Shown here: one piece after another, positions 37,536 through 45,053 of the stretch | Numbering within the stretch: position 1 is the stretch's first letter | Layout: every line of letters begins with the position of its first letter | Assembly: GCF_012932215.1 (NCBI RefSeq) | Contig: NZ_CP048789.1 | Span: 1 to 64,000, forward strand | DNA length: 64,000 nucleotides | Reading direction: 5' to 3' | DNA from: Roseobacter ponti | Lineage (GTDB): Bacteria; Pseudomonadota; Alphaproteobacteria; Rhodobacterales; Rhodobacteraceae | The notes under the pieces: model-generated | Database searches by the model: none | The model's input: only the letters and a program-made list of their open reading frames with translations | What the model was told of the DNA's origin: nothing | Translations under genes and position numbers: made by a program

Positions 37536-38816
37536 TCAGGCCGCGCCGGTCAGCAGAGTTTCCAGCGTGCGCCCCATGACCTTTGCGCTGTCGAGCATAT
37601 CATCGATGCCGACGTATTCATCCGGTTTATGCGCAAGCTCAAGGATCCCCGGGCCATAGGCAATGCAGTTTTTCAGCCTGCCGATGCGGTCAATGTGTTT
37701 CTGGTCATAGGTTCCGGGAGAGGCGACATAGTCAGGCTTTTTGCCCATGATATCTTCAATCGCCCGGGCCACCGTCTGTACCACAGGGGCCGAACGGTCC
37801 GTCATGCTGGGCAGCACCGCGTTCAGTTCTGTCAGGGTGTAGTCGAAATCTGCCCGCGTTTCTTTCAGCCCCTCCAGCAGGGCGGTGACCTCGGCGCGCA
37901 CCTGATCCAGCGGTTCCTCTGCCAGAAAGCGGCGATCGATCACGATCCGGCAGCTGTCGGGTACGCAGTGCGCGGGCAGGCCTGAGAAACCGGGTTCCGG
38001 CTCGGGCTCGCCACCGTGCACCGAGTTGATGTTCATGGTGGACTGGCGCGCGCCCTCGGGCACCACGGGCATCTCAGTCCGGCGCGCGGCCATGGCAGGA
38101 AAAAGCGTCTCTTCAAAGGCGGACAGCACCGCCCCCATATGACGGACAGCGCAATCGCCCAGAAAAGGCATTGAGCCATGTGCAATCTCGCCTTTGGTTT
38201 CGATCTGCGCCCACCAGCCACCGCGATGGCCCAGACAGATGCGGTCTTTGTTCAGCGGCTCGGGAATAATCACATGCTGCACACGGTCCGGGCTGAAATA
38301 ACCCCGTTCCGCAAGATAAGCGACACCGCCATAGCCACCGGATTCCTCATCTGCCGTGCCTGAGATCTCAATGTGGCCGCTGTACTCCGGATGTGTCTCT
38401 GTAAAGGCTTCTGCGGCAATAACAGAAGCTGCGAGACCACCTTTCATATCGCAGGCGCCGCGTCCGTAGATCCTGCCATTGCTCACGGTGCCGGCGAAGG
38501 GATCGAAGCTCCAGCCCCTTCCCGTTTCGACCACATCCGTGTGACTGTTGAAATGCACGCAGTCGCCACCGTGCGGTCCGGAATGGCGGGCGATGATGTT
38601 CCAGCGCGGATAGCGGTCGCTGTCACCGGGCGTGCCGGTCGCGCGGATCAGTTCAGTGCTGAAACCGCGCGCGCTCAGACGGCGGTCGAGGTATTCGCAG
38701 ATTGCCCGGTAGTCCCGTCCCGGCGGATTGAGTGTGGGAATGCGGATCAGATCCTGAGTGAGCGCGATCAGATCGTCGCGGCGGGCCTCAAAGAGAGCAG
38801 AAAGCGGTGACGTCAT
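37536..38816 (-). CDS. M20-family deacylase (ArgE/DapE type)
   Basis: Dizinc deacylase or carboxypeptidase, 426 aa. Metal and catalytic residues are visible in FNSHTDVVE, YGRGACDMKGG and ADEESGGYGG (catalytic Glu, metal Glu). The dimerisation domain contains GEIAHGSMP. It resembles acetylornithine deacetylase/succinyl-diaminopimelate desuccinylase paralogues used in catabolism of N-acyl amino acids. Its position next to a peptide binding protein suggests it works on an imported N-acyl compound. Confidence 0.88.
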   Translation of the reverse strand: MTSPLSALFEARRDDLIALTQDLIRIPTLNPPGRDYRAICEYLDRRLSARGFSTELIRATGTPGDSDRYPRWNIIARHSGPHGGDCVHFNSHTDVVETGRGWSFDPFAGTVSNGRIYGRGACDMKGGLAASVIAAEAFTETHPEYSGHIEISGTADEESGGYGGVAYLAERGYFSPDRVQHVIIPEPLNKDRICLGHRGGWWAQIETKGEIAHGSMPFLGDCAVRHMGAVLSAFEETLFPAMAARRTEMPVVPEGARQSTMNINSVHGGEPEPEPGFSGLPAHCVPDSCRIVIDRRFLAEEPLDQVRAEVTALLEGLKETRADFDYTLTELNAVLPSMTDRSAPVVQTVARAIEDIMGKKPDYVASPGTYDQKHIDRIGRLKNCIAYGPGILELAHKPDEYVGIDDMLDSAKVMGRTLETLLTGAA

Positions 38817-38888
38817 GTGATCAGTCTTGGACGTGTCAGCCGGAATGGCAAGAGGCGCTGTATCCTGCGGACCTGCAACCTGAAGAGA

Positions 38889-40145
38889 TCAGGGGGCGGC
38901 GATTTCTTTCATCGCGGCGAGGAGAGCAGACACCTCAGCAGATGTGTTATAATGACACAGCGACACGCGTACGGCGGCTTCAAGCCCGAGGGGCGTCAGG
39001 ATATTGCCCGAATAGTGGTCTGCCCTGCGGATATGGGTGCGAATGCCGGCTTCGTTCAGGCGGCTCACGATCCTGTCCGCCGGCACATGGTCAAGCGCGA
39101 AGCAGACAAGCCCCTCGCGGCCGGGATTATCCGGACCACCAAGGATCATAATGCCCGGGAGTTCAGCCAGACCAGGCAGATTGCCTGTGCCATGCAGCAT
39201 AATGTCGGTCAGTGATTTTTCATGCGCATGGATGGCGGCCCCTGCCGCCTCGATACGGGCGCGGGGCTCTGTACCGGAGCTGTGCTGAGCGCCCAGCCAG
39301 TCGAAATAGGCCACGACATCCGAAAAAGTCGCATAGGCACCGGTATCACGGGTGCCCATTTCCCAGCTGGCGCGGGGTCCGTCGATAAGCTGCTCCAGCG
39401 GCAGGGCGGTCAGCCGGTCAGATACCCATGCAACACCGTATCCATGGCGCGAAAAGACTTTGTAAGGGGACACAACATAGCCGTCGATGTCGCAGGCAGC
39501 GATATCAATCCGGCCGTGGCTTGCATGCTGAATGCCGTCGACGATGATAAAAGCCCCGGGGCTGATTGCACGGATCGCGGCGGCGATGGAGGCGACGTCA
39601 TTGGCGATTCCGGTGACCGGGGAGGTGTGCAGAATTGTCGCAACACGGACGTCAGGTGACATATATTCTGCATAGGCCTCAGCGGTCACAGCGCCGGTCG
39701 CATCATCATGCGGCACGGAGATATAAGGCTTGCCCGCGATGCCGGCCCAGTGACGTGCAGCTGAACGGGAGGCCGGATGTTCAACTGTGGAGCCGATGAC
39801 TTTTCCGCCTTTTTCAGCGCCTGTAACGGCGGTGCGGGTCAGCCGGAACGTCAGCTCTGTGCCACTTTCCCCAACAAAAAACTGGCCGCCATCTGCATTA
39901 AAAAACGTTTGCATATCAGCTTTTGCGCGGTTGATGATGTCACCGAGGGCCGCAGCCGCAGGGTTGTCGCGCCCCTGGTTGTCCGGGATCGCGGCAAAGG
40001 TCGCAGAGGTTTCCACGGCCGACTTCAGCGTCAGTGCGCCACCGGCGTTTTCAAAAAAGATGCGCGGGCCCTGGAACGGACAGCTGTCCACATGCGCAAA
40101 CCGGTTGCGGATTTCGGTCATCAGTTCTGGCGGGAATGCAGTCAT
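38889..40145 (-). CDS. Class V aminotransferase-fold PLP enzyme
   Basis: Fold-type-I PLP enzyme of the cysteine desulfurase/selenocysteine lyase group, 418 aa. FFENAGGALTLKSAVE is at the N-terminus, the PLP lysine is in SPYKVFSRHGYG, and HTSPVTG and VDGIQHASHGRID are characteristic of isopenicillin-N-epimerase-like members. ATG 40145 was chosen over an in-frame ATG at 40181, as the latter overlaps the promoter region. A role with the M20 enzyme in degrading an imported amino compound is inferred. Confidence 0.85.
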   Translation of the reverse strand: MTAFPPELMTEIRNRFAHVDSCPFQGPRIFFENAGGALTLKSAVETSATFAAIPDNQGRDNPAAAALGDIINRAKADMQTFFNADGGQFFVGESGTELTFRLTRTAVTGAEKGGKVIGSTVEHPASRSAARHWAGIAGKPYISVPHDDATGAVTAEAYAEYMSPDVRVATILHTSPVTGIANDVASIAAAIRAISPGAFIIVDGIQHASHGRIDIAACDIDGYVVSPYKVFSRHGYGVAWVSDRLTALPLEQLIDGPRASWEMGTRDTGAYATFSDVVAYFDWLGAQHSSGTEPRARIEAAGAAIHAHEKSLTDIMLHGTGNLPGLAELPGIMILGGPDNPGREGLVCFALDHVPADRIVSRLNEAGIRTHIRRADHYSGNILTPLGLEAAVRVSLCHYNTSAEVSALLAAMKEIAAP

Positions 40146-40172
40146 CGGTATGTCCTGGTTTATATATCCGGC

Positions 40173-40198
40173 GGAACCCATTCACCAGGCAGGGCGTT
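40173..40198 (+). promoter_or_regulatory. EcfG-type promoter before the FNT gene
   Basis: GGAAC at 40173-40177 and CGTT at 40195-40198 with a 17-base spacer. This fits the general-stress sigma EcfG consensus GGAAC-N16/17-CGTT. The start codon is 47 bases downstream. Confidence 0.75.
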
Positions 40199-40244
40199 GG
40201 AAGTCAAGATGTGCCGGACGGACCGGTATCGACAAGGAGATCCG

Positions 40245-41063
40245 ATGAGCCCGGCTGAAGAGAAGAGAAAAGAAGAGGAATCGGTCAACGAGGCCGCGGC
40301 GCTGGCGCCGAAACTCATCTATGAAGTTATCCGTCGCGAAGGCGACGAAGAAATGGCGCGCCCCAAGCGGTCTCTGGTCTGGTCCGGCATTGCGGCCGGC
40401 GTCATGATCAGCCTGTCGGTGCTGGGTGAGGCGATTTTCCGGACATATCTGCCGGATACAGGTGGCCGCTATCTCATTGAAAATGTAGGATACTCACTGG
40501 GCTTTCTCGCGGTCATCATGGGCCGGATGCAGCTTTTCACGGAAAATACGATCACCACCGTTCTGCCTGTGATGGTCGAACGGACATGGAGTATTGTGTT
40601 CAGAATGCTGCGGCTGTGGTGCATCGTACTGGGCGCCAATGTCATCGGGGCCTTTGCGGCGGCGGCTCTGATCGTCTTTACGCCTGCCATTGCGCCGGAA
40701 GTCCTGAGTTCAGTCATTGATCTGTCACATCATGCAACGGGCATGGGGGCGTCCACAGGGTTCTGGCGTGCCATCCCGGCGGGCGTGATCGTTGCCCTGA
40801 TCGTCTGGATGCTGCCTCAGGCGGATTCGGCCAAGTTCTTTCTCATCCTGACTTTCACCTGGCTGATCGCTGCAGGAGACTTTACTCATATCGTAGCGGG
40901 CTCTGTAGAAATGGCTGCCTTGATCCTGCTGGGGGATCTGAACGCTTACGGCGCGGTTTTCGGTTTCTTTCTGCCGGTGCTGGCAGGCAATATAATCGGC
41001 GGCACGGTCATTTTTGCCTTGATGGCATGGGGCCAGGTGAGGGATGAATTACCGGACCCCTGA
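40245..41063 (+). CDS. Formate/nitrite transporter-family protein
   Basis: 272-aa membrane protein with six helices and a charged N-terminal tail (EEKRKEEESVNEAA). The FNT fold is seen in GFLAVIMGRMQLFTENTITTVLPV, matching the family's FTEN motif, and LLGDLNAYGAVFGFFLPVLAGNIIGG. It resembles the YfdC-like branch, not FocA itself. AAGGAGA precedes ATG 40245. It is the first of several units in this stretch with an EcfG promoter. Confidence 0.88.
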   Translation: MSPAEEKRKEEESVNEAAALAPKLIYEVIRREGDEEMARPKRSLVWSGIAAGVMISLSVLGEAIFRTYLPDTGGRYLIENVGYSLGFLAVIMGRMQLFTENTITTVLPVMVERTWSIVFRMLRLWCIVLGANVIGAFAAAALIVFTPAIAPEVLSSVIDLSHHATGMGASTGFWRAIPAGVIVALIVWMLPQADSAKFFLILTFTWLIAAGDFTHIVAGSVEMAALILLGDLNAYGAVFGFFLPVLAGNIIGGTVIFALMAWGQVRDELPDP

Positions 41064-41082
41064 TCCGGCTCAGGAACCCGGC

Positions 41083-41108
41083 ACAGCACGACAACGTTAA
41101 TCCATCAG
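41083..41108 (+). promoter_or_regulatory. EcfG-type promoter before the small membrane protein
   Basis: GGAAC at 41083-41087, 17-base spacer, CGTT at 41105-41108. The probable transcript starts close to the AGGAG ribosome site of the next gene. Confidence 0.75.
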
Positions 41109-41128
41109 ATGCTTTCAGGAGAATGAAA

Positions 41129-41317
41129 ATGGAATATGCAGGTTTTGGCGGATTTATCCTTCTGGTCCTGAACATATGGGCCATCGTGTCCGTGATCGGC
41201 TCGCGGGCCTCGACCGGAGGCAAGGTGATCTGGGTCCTTCTGATCATAGTGCTGCCGCTTGTCGGCTTTATAATCTGGTTCTTTGCGGGGCCGCGTGCGG
41301 CCTCAGCGACCGTATGA
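41129..41317 (+). CDS. Small membrane protein (PLDc_N-like)
   Basis: 62-aa protein with two transmembrane helices joined by a short loop, resembling the PLDc_N domain found alone in many stress-induced peptides (GSRASTGGKVIWVLLIIVLPLVGFIIWFF spans the second helix). ATG 41129 is seven bases after AGGAG; the ATG at 41123 is too close. The next gene starts two bases after the stop, so both are expressed together from the EcfG promoter. Confidence 0.8.
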   Translation: MEYAGFGGFILLVLNIWAIVSVIGSRASTGGKVIWVLLIIVLPLVGFIIWFFAGPRAASATV

Positions 41318-41318
41318 C

Positions 41319-42302
41319 ATGATTGCTCCGCTGCGCTACCCTGTCAGGACGTATCGCGCAGCGGCCGCCGCTGTCTTCGCCAATATGGCGAAAAACAACC
41401 TCGCGCTGATTTCGGCCGGGGTTGCATTTTTCTCGATGCTCTCGATTTTTCCGGCCCTTGCGGCGCTCATCGCCGTGCTCAGTCTGATTGCGGACCCTGC
41501 TGTGGTTATCACACAGCTTGAAGAGGTGCGCGGGCTGATGCCTGACGAGGTGTATCAGATCCTCAACAGGCAGATTGTGGGTCTGGTAAGCACCAGTTCG
41601 GACACTCTTGGCTGGGCGGGTGGTGTGTCCGTGGCTGTCGCGCTCTGGTCTGCGCGCGCCGGCGTGGGCGCGATCATGCAGGGTCTCAATACCGTTTACG
41701 CCACCGAAGGACGGGCGACCTGGCGCCATTACGTGCGGGCCCTGATGCTCACCGTGAGCCTTGTCAGCGTTGCAATCATTGCTCTGGTCAGCCTTGTCGT
41801 GGCACCGATTGTGCTGAGCTTTCTGCAGGTCGGGACACTTACCGTCATCGCGGCGGAAATCCTGCGCTGGGGCATCGCCATCGCGGTGATCTTTGCGGGG
41901 ATCGGCATGGTCTACCGGTACGGTCCGAACCGCAGCGGCATCAGCATCGGCTGGGTAACGCCCGGGGCTGTCTTTTCGGTCACCTCATGGGCAGCTGTCT
42001 CGGTGGCGTTCTCCTTTTATGTCTCGCATTTTGGCAATTATAATGAGGTCTACGGATCCATCGGTGCCGTGATCGCCATGCTGGTCTGGCTCTGGATCAG
42101 CACATTTTTGGTGCTGATCGGGGCCTCTCTGAATGCAGAGCTGGAAAAACGCGCCACGCCCGGACGCATTGCTTTGCGCCGCTCTCGCCGGCGCAGATCA
42201 GGTGAGCGGCCGGACAGTACGACGGCCGTTGCAGCTGTTTCGCCCGGTGCCGGCAGGGGCGAAATTCCCGATCTTACGAAAAATCCGCGCATCTCCGGCT
42301 GA
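41319..42302 (+). CDS. YihY/BrkB-family membrane protein
   Basis: Inner-membrane protein of the YihY/virulence-factor BrkB family (formerly misnamed RNase BN), 327 aa, with six helices. Typical blocks are NNLALISAGVAFFSMLSIFPALAAL, GGVSVAVALWSARAGV and YRYGPNR, then a long helix AVIAMLVWLWISTFLVLIGASLNAEL. ATG 41319 follows the small membrane gene directly. Its C-terminal tail is basic. Function is poorly known; many relatives are stress-inducible. Confidence 0.88.
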   Translation: MIAPLRYPVRTYRAAAAAVFANMAKNNLALISAGVAFFSMLSIFPALAALIAVLSLIADPAVVITQLEEVRGLMPDEVYQILNRQIVGLVSTSSDTLGWAGGVSVAVALWSARAGVGAIMQGLNTVYATEGRATWRHYVRALMLTVSLVSVAIIALVSLVVAPIVLSFLQVGTLTVIAAEILRWGIAIAVIFAGIGMVYRYGPNRSGISIGWVTPGAVFSVTSWAAVSVAFSFYVSHFGNYNEVYGSIGAVIAMLVWLWISTFLVLIGASLNAELEKRATPGRIALRRSRRRRSGERPDSTTAVAAVSPGAGRGEIPDLTKNPRISG

Positions 42303-42306
42303 TTTC

Positions 42307-42331
42307 GGAACTCCGGGTCACCAACTGCGTT
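42307..42331 (+). promoter_or_regulatory. EcfG-type promoter before dps
   Basis: GGAAC at 42307-42311, 16-base spacer, CGTT at 42328-42331, starting four bases after the yihY-like stop and 34 bp before the dps start. Confidence 0.75.
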
Positions 42332-42364
42332 TGTCCGCTAACCACGGATGAAAAGGAGACAGAT

Positions 42365-42862
42365 ATGACAAGCGCATTGAATGTAGTGCCCGAAAAGAGC
42401 GACGTGAGCACCGGCGTCGGAGATACAGAAGCGATGGCGCGCGGTCTGGAGAATATGCTGGCGGATACATACCGGCTGATTTTCAAAACGCACGCCATTC
42501 ACTGGAACGTGGAAGGGCCGATGTTTTTCTCGGTGCATAACCTGACCGAAGAACAGTACAGCGAAATGTTTGAGGCAGCCGATGTGATCGCCGAACGGAT
42601 CCGCGCGCTGGGTGAATTGGCGCCGGCTTCGCTGCAGTCAATTGTCGCCAATTCTGTTGTACAGGATAAGGAAGATCCGCAATCTGCCGGCGAGATGTGC
42701 GAGGATCTGGCAGCGGATCACGAGCGTGTGGCGCACCGGATGCATGCTGTGATTAAGGTTGCAGGCGGGCATGGCGACCCGGTAACCGAAGATCTTGCAG
42801 TAGCCCGCGCCACTTTCCACGAAAAGGCGGCATGGATGCTGCGATCAATCTCGAAAAGCTGA
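42365..42862 (+). CDS. dps: Dps-family DNA-binding ferritin
   Basis: Mini-ferritin that oxidises iron and protects DNA under stress. The 165-aa helical protein carries the ferroxidase-site residues in KTHAIHWNVEGPMFFSVH and FEAADVIAERIRALGE (His, Asp and Glu ligands). AAAGGAGA precedes the ATG. It is a classical general-stress target, in keeping with the EcfG promoter upstream and the strong terminator after it. Confidence 0.93.
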   Translation: MTSALNVVPEKSDVSTGVGDTEAMARGLENMLADTYRLIFKTHAIHWNVEGPMFFSVHNLTEEQYSEMFEAADVIAERIRALGELAPASLQSIVANSVVQDKEDPQSAGEMCEDLAADHERVAHRMHAVIKVAGGHGDPVTEDLAVARATFHEKAAWMLRSISKS

Positions 42863-42908
42863 TCAGCTTCGAGCCTGGCGGAAAATGCCGCACACTCAAA
42901 AACGCACG

Positions 42909-42933
42909 CCCCGCCGGAAACGGCGGGGTTTTT
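42909..42933 (+). terminator. Rho-independent terminator after dps
   Basis: CCCCGCCG-GAAA-CGGCGGGG followed by TTTTT: an 8-bp GC stem with a tetraloop and T-run. Confidence 0.9.
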
Positions 42934-42944
42934 ACGTTGTTCAG

Positions 42945-43280
42945 TCAGACACGTCGGCACATATCCGGTGTCTGAAGAGCGTAAATAACCCAGTGATCCC
43001 GCATCAGTGTGCGTTCTGACAGGCAGGCGGTATCGCCCGGTGAAAGGGTCAGCAGAACATCGCGGGTGTGGACCTTATGCGTGCGGTGCCCCAGGTCGAC
43101 GGTCACCATCCGGTCGCTCAGATCTTCGCCAGGTACCTGCATCACGGCGACCACCTGAACCTTGCGGAATTCAAGCTTGTGCGCCGGCACGGTGACGACT
43201 GCCGGGATCAGCATTGCAACCGTCCCGATCACTGCGATCCGGAAAACCCGTCTGATGTACCGTGCCACGCGATTTGCCAT
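42945..43280 (-). CDS. Membrane-anchored hypothetical protein
   Basis: 111-aa protein with one N-terminal hydrophobic segment (IAVIGTVAMLIPAVVTVP) and a soluble domain, probably periplasmic. The latter contains VTVDLGHRTHKVHTRDVLLTLSPGDTACLSERTL. I recognise no family. It lies between dps and phyR, but I see no EcfG-type promoter for it. Confidence that it is translated rests on size, good codon use and defined ends. Confidence 0.6.
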   Translation of the reverse strand: MANRVARYIRRVFRIAVIGTVAMLIPAVVTVPAHKLEFRKVQVVAVMQVPGEDLSDRMVTVDLGHRTHKVHTRDVLLTLSPGDTACLSERTLMRDHWVIYALQTPDMCRRV

Positions 43281-43362
43281 ATGCTTTTTCCGATGCCTGC
43301 CGATGCAGTCTCTGCGGTGAAAGTTAATATTCTGATTACGTGGTTAACCTGGCAGAATTGTG

Positions 43363-43398
43363 GAAAAAAAATGCGGCCCGCCGGGGAGCCGCATTTTT
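43363..43398 (-). terminator. Terminator after phyR
   Basis: ATGCGGC/GCCGCAT stem (43371-43377 with 43388-43394) flanked by an A8 run that becomes T8 on the minus strand. The loop is GC-rich. It ends the phyR transcript. Confidence 0.8.
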
Positions 43399-43418
43399 CA
43401 CCGGTATCAGCGCCTTTC

Positions 43419-44228
43419 TCAGGCGCGAAGGGTCTCTGTCGATGAAAAGAACATGGCCTGGCTGACAGCCGAGATCACCTGTTCCTCGGTATAAGGCTTG
43501 GAGATCAGGAATGCCGGTTCGTGCTTTTCGCCGGTCAGCAGGCGCTCGGGGAAGGCGGTGATGAAGATCACCGGGCGATCACCCAGACGTCCGATCAGGT
43601 CATTGATGGCATCGATGCCGGAGGAATTATCTGCCAGCTGGATATCCGCGAGGATCATATCGGGCACATCTGCGGTGCCGATCTCATTGGCTTCGGCGCG
43701 TGTTCTGGCCACGCCGGTCACGCGATGGCCCATGTCGGTCACGATGCTTTCCAGATCCATTGCAATGATCGCTTCGTCCTCGATGATCATTACCGACCCG
43801 GAAACAGCATCCGCCATTTCGCGCCGTGCAATTTTTACAAGCTCTTCGGCTTCGTCCTGCGTGATGCCGATAATTTCTGCTACCTCACCGAAGTTGAAAC
43901 CCTCGATGGTGTGCAGCAACAGGGCTTCACGGCTGTTATCGGTTAGACGTGACATATGTTTCTGGGCCTGCGCACGCAGACCGCTTTCTTCCATGTCGAC
44001 CGGCGCACCGGCTGAAGACCAGATCCGGTACAGCACCCGGAACACGCCGGTTTTCACACTGACCCCGTCCAGAACCGAACGGTCCGCAAGAATTGCCTCG
44101 AGCGACGCTGCGGCAAAGCGATCCCCTGAATCCTGACTGCCCGTCATTGCACGCGCAAAGCGGCGCAGATAGGGTAGTGCTTCGCCAAGCTGGTCGCTGA
44201 TGTCGGTGGATGCTGAAGCATCTGTCAT
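43419..44228 (-). CDS. phyR: PhyR, anti-anti-sigma response regulator
   Basis: Master switch of the alphaproteobacterial general stress response. When phosphorylated it sequesters NepR and frees EcfG. The 269-aa protein has an N-terminal sigma-like domain (residues about 10-140, including LLLHTIEGFNFGEVAEIIG) and a C-terminal receiver domain. The latter has VMIIEDEAIIAMDLES, the phospho-acceptor Asp195 in MILADIQLAD, and the lysine in LISKPYTEE. It is divergent from nepR-ecfG over a 110-bp gap whose centre is a palindromic EcfG promoter. Confidence 0.95.
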   Translation of the reverse strand: MTDASASTDISDQLGEALPYLRRFARAMTGSQDSGDRFAAASLEAILADRSVLDGVSVKTGVFRVLYRIWSSAGAPVDMEESGLRAQAQKHMSRLTDNSREALLLHTIEGFNFGEVAEIIGITQDEAEELVKIARREMADAVSGSVMIIEDEAIIAMDLESIVTDMGHRVTGVARTRAEANEIGTADVPDMILADIQLADNSSGIDAINDLIGRLGDRPVIFITAFPERLLTGEKHEPAFLISKPYTEEQVISAVSQAMFFSSTETLRA

Positions 44229-44255
44229 GCCGGTCGTCCTTTTTTTTCAGTATTT

Positions 44256-44291
44256 TCGGAACCAAACGCACAGACAGGCGTTTGGTTCCGA
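44256..44291. promoter_or_regulatory. Palindromic bidirectional EcfG promoter (phyR / nepR)
   Basis: Inverted repeat with 14-bp arms: TCGGAACCAAACGC (44256-44269) and GCGTTTGGTTCCGA (44278-44291), spacer ACAGACAG. Read rightwards it gives GGAAC (44258-44262)-N16-CGTT (44279-44282) for nepR. Read leftwards it gives GGAAC-N16-CGTT (44289-44285 to 44268-44265) for phyR. Leaders would be about 50 and 30 bases. Confidence 0.85.
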
Positions 44292-44338
44292 CCCCGCGAG
44301 AGATTCTTACCAGAATTGTTTGGAGCACAAGCAGATTT

Positions 44339-44497
44339 ATGACGCAGGCAGATTCAGACCCGAAGCGTGAAAGCGTGATTGATGAGAACCTTAAACGGGT
44401 CTACAAAGAAGCGCTTGAAGAAGGCGTACCGGACCGGTTTCGCGATCTGCTGGCCGAGCTTAAAAAGCAGGACAGCCCGAAAGGTTCCGACAAATGA
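44339..44497 (+). CDS. nepR: NepR anti-sigma factor
   Basis: Small anti-sigma factor that binds EcfG until displaced by PhyR-P. The 52-aa product has the core helix NLKRVYKEALEEGVPDRFRDLLAEL typical of NepR. ATG 44339 was chosen over upstream in-frame starts that fall in the promoter. The ecfG ATG overlaps its stop, giving coupled synthesis of sigma and anti-sigma. Confidence 0.92.
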   Translation: MTQADSDPKRESVIDENLKRVYKEALEEGVPDRFRDLLAELKKQDSPKGSDK

Positions 44498-45051
44498 GTT
44501 CTGAAGATCCGCGGGACGAACTTGTAGAGCATCTGCCTGCCATGCGCGCTTTTGCAATCAGCCTGACCCGCAACGGGGCCACGGCGGATGACATGGTGCA
44601 GGACACGCTTGTCAAAGCATGGACAAATATAGATAAATTTCAGGCCGGTACGAATATGCGGGCCTGGCTTTTCACCATTCTGCGCAACACTTACTACTCA
44701 TCCCGCCGCAAGACCCGGCGTGAGGTCGCGGATATCGATGGGGTGCACACCGAGGCGCTGGCGGAAAAGCCTGCGCATGACGGGCGCCTCGCGATGAAGG
44801 ATTTCCGTGATGCTTTTGCCCTGCTGACCGATGAACAGCGCGAAGCACTGCTTCTGGTGGGCGCATCGGGCTTTTCTTATGAGGAAGCGGCCGGGATGTG
44901 CGGGGTGGCTGTCGGGACAATCAAAAGCCGTACAAACCGCGCGCGGCAGAGACTTGCCGAGCTGATGCAGCTGGATGACGACGAAAAACTCGAGCTGACG
45001 GACGATGCGACCATGTCTGTTATCTCAGCGTCGAAAGCCGCTTCTTTCTGA
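44494..45051 (+). CDS. ecfG: EcfG-family general stress sigma factor
   Basis: ECF sigma factor (ECF15 type), 185 aa. Region 2 includes NGATADDMVQDTLVKAWTNIDKF and region 4 EQREALLLVGASGFSYEEAAGMCGVAVGTIKSRTNRAR. It directs RNA polymerase to GGAAC-N16/17-CGTT promoters, of which six orientations occur within 7 kb here. It is coupled to nepR and followed after two bases by a sensor kinase gene. Confidence 0.93.
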   Translation: MSSEDPRDELVEHLPAMRAFAISLTRNGATADDMVQDTLVKAWTNIDKFQAGTNMRAWLFTILRNTYYSSRRKTRREVADIDGVHTEALAEKPAHDGRLAMKDFRDAFALLTDEQREALLLVGASGFSYEEAAGMCGVAVGTIKSRTNRARQRLAELMQLDDDEKLELTDDATMSVISASKAASF

Positions 45052-45053
45052 AG

